Assembly (NCBI GenBank): GCA_018064455.1
Contig: JAGHVH010000003.1
Coordinates: forward strand, 98,575-162,574
Length of the DNA stretch: 64,000 bases
Direction: 5' to 3'
Source: Candidatus Limimonas egerieequi
GTDB taxonomy: Bacteria > Bacillota > Clostridia > Oscillospirales > Acutalibacteraceae
The translations under genes were made by a program, and so were the position numbers. Below the pieces are notes generated by a model. It was given only the letters and a program-made list of their open reading frames with translations, did not search any database and was not told where the DNA came from. Below are positions 60,376 through 64,000 of the stretch, one piece after another; position 1 is the stretch's first letter; each line of letters starts with the position of its first letter.

Positions 60376-61728
60376 ATGTCAGCAGTGATTAAAAGTGTAG
60401 AACCGGGTTCATATGCAGAGGAACATGGTATTAAATCGGGTTGTACGCTTCTAAAAATTAATGGTCATGATATTGTTGATGTTCTTGACTATCGTTTTTA
60501 TATGATGGAACAGAAAGTCACAATTAGTTACCGTGCAGAAGATGGCAAGATTCGTATGGTCAAAATCGAGAAAGATGATGAGTATGATGACCTTGGCATT
60601 GAGTTTGAGACATATTTAATAGACAAGCAGCACTCATGCAACAACAAGTGCATATTCTGCTTTATAGATCAGCTCCCAGAGGGTATGAGAGAAAGCCTTT
60701 ATTTTAAGGATGATGACTCACGTATGTCATTTTTCTATGGCAACTATATCACCCTCACAAACCTTAGCGATGAGGACATAGACAGGATAATTAAAATGCA
60801 TATTAGCCCTGTCAATGTATCTGTTCATACTATGAACGAGCAGCTTCGCTGCGAAATGATGAATAACCGCTTTGCGGGCGACAGCTTGCGCTATTTAAAG
60901 CGCCTTGCGGATGCTGGCATTAGCATCAACGCCCAGCTTGTTTTATGCCCTGGCATAAACGATGGCGATGAGCTTGAGTACAGCATACGCAAACTCTATG
61001 AATTGTCGCCAAGCGTGCAAAGCGTTGCGTGTGTGCCGGTAGGCCTCACACGTTTCAGGGATGACCTGCCACAGATTGAACCATATAATCGCAAGACGGC
61101 AAGGGAAACAATAATGCTCGTTGATAAGCTTGCTCATGAGATTAAGCCAGAGCTTGGCTCACGTTTTTGCTATGCTGCTGATGAGTTCTATTTAATGGCA
61201 GAACTCCCAATTCCTGATGAGGATTACTATGATGATTATCCTCAACTTGATAATGGCGTAGGCCTCATGCGACTCTTTAACGAAGAGGTAAATGACGCTG
61301 TGCTAGAACTGGGCAAGCACCTTTCAGAGCACGTGATAGAAAAGGGCGATGAGCCTATTCGTGCAACGATTGCTACAGGTCTTGCGGCAGAGGACTTAGT
61401 AAAGAGCGCTGCCCGTAAAGTGCAGAACCTCTTTGGTGGAGCGTTCGAGCTCAAGGTTCGTGGCATTGTAAATGTCTTCTTTGGCCCGAGTATTACAGTG
61501 TCAGGACTCCTTACTGGTGAGGATATAATAAGACAGCTTCGTGGTAAAAACTTAGGTTCTGTTTTATTCCTTCCAAAGGTGCTACTCCGTGATGGTGAGA
61601 CAGTGCTTCTTGATGACGTGACTATAGAAGATATAGAAAAGGAACTTGATATCAAAGTCGTTGTTCTTGATAACGACGGATACGAGTTCGTGAATACAAT
61701 AGTAGAAACAATCGAGGAGGTGAAATAA
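60376..61728 (+). CDS. DUF512 family radical SAM protein with N-terminal PDZ domain
   Basis: 450-residue Fe-S protein. A PDZ-like domain (about 1-70, SVEPGSYAEEHGIKSGC) precedes a radical SAM motif CNNKCIFCF (about 86-94). The DUF512 domain follows, containing GLMRLFNEEV and NVFFGPSITVSGLLTGED. The family almost always sits beside der, as here (TAATG overlap), which hints at a role in ribosome assembly, but no reaction is known. I place the start at MSAVIKSV after AGGGGGAA. An upstream in-frame start would overlap rpmF. Confidence 0.9.
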   Translation: MSAVIKSVEPGSYAEEHGIKSGCTLLKINGHDIVDVLDYRFYMMEQKVTISYRAEDGKIRMVKIEKDDEYDDLGIEFETYLIDKQHSCNNKCIFCFIDQLPEGMRESLYFKDDDSRMSFFYGNYITLTNLSDEDIDRIIKMHISPVNVSVHTMNEQLRCEMMNNRFAGDSLRYLKRLADAGISINAQLVLCPGINDGDELEYSIRKLYELSPSVQSVACVPVGLTRFRDDLPQIEPYNRKTARETIMLVDKLAHEIKPELGSRFCYAADEFYLMAELPIPDEDYYDDYPQLDNGVGLMRLFNEEVNDAVLELGKHLSEHVIEKGDEPIRATIATGLAAEDLVKSAARKVQNLFGGAFELKVRGIVNVFFGPSITVSGLLTGEDIIRQLRGKNLGSVLFLPKVLLRDGETVLLDDVTIEDIEKELDIKVVVLDNDGYEFVNTIVETIEEVK

Positions 61729-63065
61729 TGTCAAGACCAGTAGTTGCAATAGTCGGTCGCCCAAATGTTGGTAAGTCAACACTTTTTAACAAGTTAATAG
61801 GTCAACGTCTCTCAATAGTAGACGATACACCAGGTGTTACTCGTGACCGTATTTATGGTGACTGCGAGTGGCTTAACCATAATATGCTCCTTGTAGATAC
61901 TGGTGGTATCGAGCCTTATTCGGATGACATTATTCTCTCTCAGATGCGCCGCCAGGCGCAGCTTGCAATTGATAGCGCAGATGTAATCATTATGGTTACC
62001 GATATCAGGGACGGCGTTGTAGCAACTGATAATGAGGTTGCAACAATGCTTCAAAAGAGCGGTAAGCCAATTGTACTCTGCGTAAATAAGTGCGATACAA
62101 CAGGTGAATTGCCACCTGATTTTTATGAGTTTTACAACCTTGGTCTTGGTGACCCAATTGCTGTATCAGCAAGCCATGGTCGTGGAACAGGCGACCTCCT
62201 TGATGAGGTTTTAAAGTACCTCCCAGAAAATGCTGGTGAGGATTATGAGGATGACACAATCAAGGTTGCTATTATCGGCAAGCCAAATGTTGGTAAATCA
62301 TCTCTCGTAAACCAAATCTGTGGTGAGAACCGTGCGATAGTATCAGACATCGCCGGTACAACAAGAGATGCCACTGATACAACTGTTGAAAATAAGTACG
62401 GTAAATTTGTATTTATCGATACAGCTGGCCTTCGTCGCAAGTCCAAGGTTGATGACACAATAGAAAAGTACAGCGTGCTTCGTGCCAGAATGGCTGTTGA
62501 GCGCGCTAACGTATGTGTCATTATGATTGATGCGACAGAGGGCTTTACAGAGCAGGATTCAAAGGTTGCTGGTATTGCGCATGAGCTTGGCAAGGCATGC
62601 ATTATTGCTGTAAATAAATGGGATGCTGTTGACAAGACGGGCGAGACAATGCAAAAAGAGCGCAAAAAGCTCATGAATGATTTCTCATTCATGTCCTATG
62701 CACCAATAATCTTTATCTCTGCCAAAACAGGTCAACGTATACCAGAACTCTACGAACTCATCAAGTTCGTAGATGATCAAAACGCAATGCGTATTTCAAC
62801 TGGTAAACTCAACGACGTTTTGGCCGCTGCAACCGCTCGCGTTCAGCCACCAACGGATAAGGGCCGCCGCCTCAAGATTTACTACATGACTCAGGCATCC
62901 ACTCGTCCTCCGACGTTTGTTTGCTTCGTCAACTCCAAGGATTTGTTCCACTATAGCTATCAACGCTATCTCGACAACCAAATCCGCGAAGTATTTGGTC
63001 TTGAGGGCACTCCAACACGTTTCGTTATCCGCGAGCGTGAGGAGAAGAAGGGCAAGAAGAAATAA
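61728..63065 (+). CDS. der: Ribosome biogenesis GTPase Der (EngA)
   Basis: 445-residue GTPase with two tandem G domains needed for 50S assembly. The first P-loop is GRPNVGKST (about 8-16) and the second GKPNVGKSS (about 183-191). Each is followed by a TPGVTRD or AGTTRDA switch I and a DTGG or DTAG motif. A C-terminal KH-like domain ends in a basic tail (REEKKGKKK). One base overlaps the DUF512 gene. Confidence 0.97.
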   Translation: MSRPVVAIVGRPNVGKSTLFNKLIGQRLSIVDDTPGVTRDRIYGDCEWLNHNMLLVDTGGIEPYSDDIILSQMRRQAQLAIDSADVIIMVTDIRDGVVATDNEVATMLQKSGKPIVLCVNKCDTTGELPPDFYEFYNLGLGDPIAVSASHGRGTGDLLDEVLKYLPENAGEDYEDDTIKVAIIGKPNVGKSSLVNQICGENRAIVSDIAGTTRDATDTTVENKYGKFVFIDTAGLRRKSKVDDTIEKYSVLRARMAVERANVCVIMIDATEGFTEQDSKVAGIAHELGKACIIAVNKWDAVDKTGETMQKERKKLMNDFSFMSYAPIIFISAKTGQRIPELYELIKFVDDQNAMRISTGKLNDVLAAATARVQPPTDKGRRLKIYYMTQASTRPPTFVCFVNSKDLFHYSYQRYLDNQIREVFGLEGTPTRFVIREREEKKGKKK

Positions 63066-63085
63066 TATAGTATAATATATAAAGT

Positions 63086-63120
63086 AAAGCCTCTAGGATT
63101 TGTTCCTAGAGGCTTTTTTG
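63086..63120 (+). terminator. Terminator of der
   Basis: Perfect 13-bp stem AAAGCCTCTAGGA/TCCTAGAGGCTTT, 5-base loop, then TTTT. Confidence 0.95.
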
Positions 63121-63126
63121 CACCTA

Positions 63127-63155
63127 TTGACAAATTGAAATTATCGTGATATCAT
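63127..63155 (+). promoter_or_regulatory. Promoter of the SPFH gene
   Basis: TTGACA (63127-63132), 17 bases, TATCAT (63150-63155), 31 bases before the start. Confidence 0.7.
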
Positions 63156-63165
63156 TTTGATATCA
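63147..63165 (+). promoter_or_regulatory. Double palindrome over the SPFH gene -10 (candidate operator)
   Basis: TGATATCA occurs twice (63147-63154 and 63158-63165), separated by TTT. Each octamer is itself a palindrome. The first covers the -10 element, so a bound protein would block polymerase. No regulator is identified. Confidence 0.5.
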
Positions 63166-63185
63166 ACTTAAGGAGGTTGACTTAA

Positions 63186-64000
63186 ATGGAAGAAAAAATC
63201 TATACAACTAAAAAGAATGGTATGCTCGCTTTGCTACTTATCGTAGCACTTTACGTTTTGGCAATACTCGGTGTAATTAGCCCTGCTTTCCTTGATGGTC
63301 CAGCAGCTGCTATTATTACTGTAATTTCAATCATATATGTATGCTTTGGCTGGATTCTTTTCCTTGGCCTCAAGGTTTTAAAGCCTCAGGAAGCATTGGT
63401 ACTTACACTTTTCGGTAAGTACAAGGGCACAATCAAGGAAGACGGTTTCTATTTTGTAAACCCATTCTGTGGCTCATTCAATCCAGCAGCTACAACAAAG
63501 CTCAACCAGAGCGGTGACGTTGATACAAACGCTGCTTCAATTCTTACTGCTGCAGCAACAGGTACTGCAGCTACAGCATATGAAAAATCATCAAAGAAAA
63601 TTTCTCTTAAGATAATGACACTCAATAACAGCCGCCAAAAGATCAACGATTGTCTTGGTAATCCTGTTGAGATTGGTATCGCTGTTATGTGGAGAGTAAC
63701 AGATACAGCAAAGGCCGTATTTAATGTAGATAACTATAAAGAATACTTATCACTTCAGTGCGATTCTGCACTTCGTAATGTAGTTCGTATCTATCCATAC
63801 GATGTAGCACCTGGTGTTGATACAACAGGTGACGGCGTTGCTGATGAAGGCTCACTTCGTGGCTCTTCTGACATCGTTGCAAATCGTATTAAGGAAGAGA
63901 TTCAATCCAAGGTTGATGAGGCTGGTATCGAAATCGTAGAGGCTCGCATCACACACTTGGCTTACGCTCCAGAAATCGCATCTGTAATGCTTCAGCGTCA
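63186..64000 (+). CDS. SPFH/Band 7 domain protein (C-terminus beyond window)
   Basis: The first 271 residues of a membrane protein. A helical hairpin (about 13-65) is followed by a Band 7 domain starting VLKPQEALVLTLFGKYKGTIKEDGFYFVNP. An Ala/Thr-rich insertion (about 105-140) interrupts the first part, and the later WRVTDTAKAVFNV and EIVEARITHLAYAPEIA are typical SPFH sequence. Such proteins organise membrane microdomains or regulate proteases. Start after AAGGAGG. The frame is open at the window edge. Confidence 0.93.
   Translation, partial: MEEKIYTTKKNGMLALLLIVALYVLAILGVISPAFLDGPAAAIITVISIIYVCFGWILFLGLKVLKPQEALVLTLFGKYKGTIKEDGFYFVNPFCGSFNPAATTKLNQSGDVDTNAASILTAAATGTAATAYEKSSKKISLKIMTLNNSRQKINDCLGNPVEIGIAVMWRVTDTAKAVFNVDNYKEYLSLQCDSALRNVVRIYPYDVAPGVDTTGDGVADEGSLRGSSDIVANRIKEEIQSKVDEAGIEIVEARITHLAYAPEIASVMLQR

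Noticed and set aside
1..64000. Insertion sequences, integrases, prophage or genomic island boundaries
   Set aside because: No transposase, integrase, long terminal repeats or abrupt change of composition was seen. The single tRNA gene has no integrase or direct repeat beside it.

Overview
The window reads as a core-chromosome segment of an anaerobic Bacillota, class Clostridia, most likely an Oscillospiraceae (Ruminococcus-like) gut or rumen bacterium. The evidence is an Rnf ferredoxin:NAD+ oxidoreductase operon, a BceRS-BceAB-type module, McsA/McsB, GTP-dependent PEP carboxykinase, AGGAGG-type ribosome binding sites, Gram-positive promoters, Thr-rich linkers on surface proteins and a type-3 ProRS. 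I saw no insertion sequence, integrase, phage gene or CRISPR array, and codon use looks even throughout. The genus is an inference.

Layout. (1) 1-8.6 kb, minus strand: serC-serA, then apbE-nusGII-Gx-rnfCDGEAB, a complete Rnf operon with its own flavin transferase. (2) 8.8-16.4 kb: mcsA-mcsB without ctsR or clpC beside them, a polyprenyl-phosphate glycosyltransferase, pckG, an SDR, an acyl carrier protein and proS. (3) 16.4-21.0 kb: response regulator, intramembrane-sensing kinase, ABC ATPase and FtsX-like permease. (4) 21.1-32.4 kb: the translation and RNA cluster rimP-nusA-ylxR-L7Ae-infB-rbfA-nrnA-truB-ribF, then rpsO and pnp with structured leaders. (5) 32.4-37.9 kb: the radical SAM/DUF2344 pair, trmB, three poorly known proteins and a Gln-rich lipoprotein. 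(6) 38.2-39.9 kb: a singlet glycine riboswitch with an upstream 'ghost' stem, controlling an amino-acid:cation symporter. (7) 40.0-42.5 kb: ABC-2 polysaccharide exporter plus nucleotidyltransferase. (8) 42.5-49.3 kb: a five-gene minus-strand operon (SGNH esterase, DUF4358 lipoprotein, MBOAT acyltransferase, DHHW protein, sortase), divergent from a GH25 lysozyme. Their two promoters share one -35 sequence. (9) 49.3-64 kb: rpsT, an orphan ABC ATPase with a small helical protein, GH13, GDPD, rpmB, tRNA-Gln(CUG), a GH3-family enzyme, recA-recX, pgi, a small P-loop protein, yceD-rpmF, DUF512-der and a truncated SPFH gene.

Best leads: (a) the O-acylation/sortase operon and its interlocked divergent promoter with the lysozyme; (b) a McsB-like protein in which several Arg positions of the nucleotide site are replaced; (c) RNA structures at glycine-symporter, rpsO and pnp; (d) perfect inverted repeats at pckG, recA, bceAB and SPFH promoters; (e) small uncharacterised proteins at 37.1, 50.4 and 59.1 kb. 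Family comparisons are from memory of the families and were not computed.
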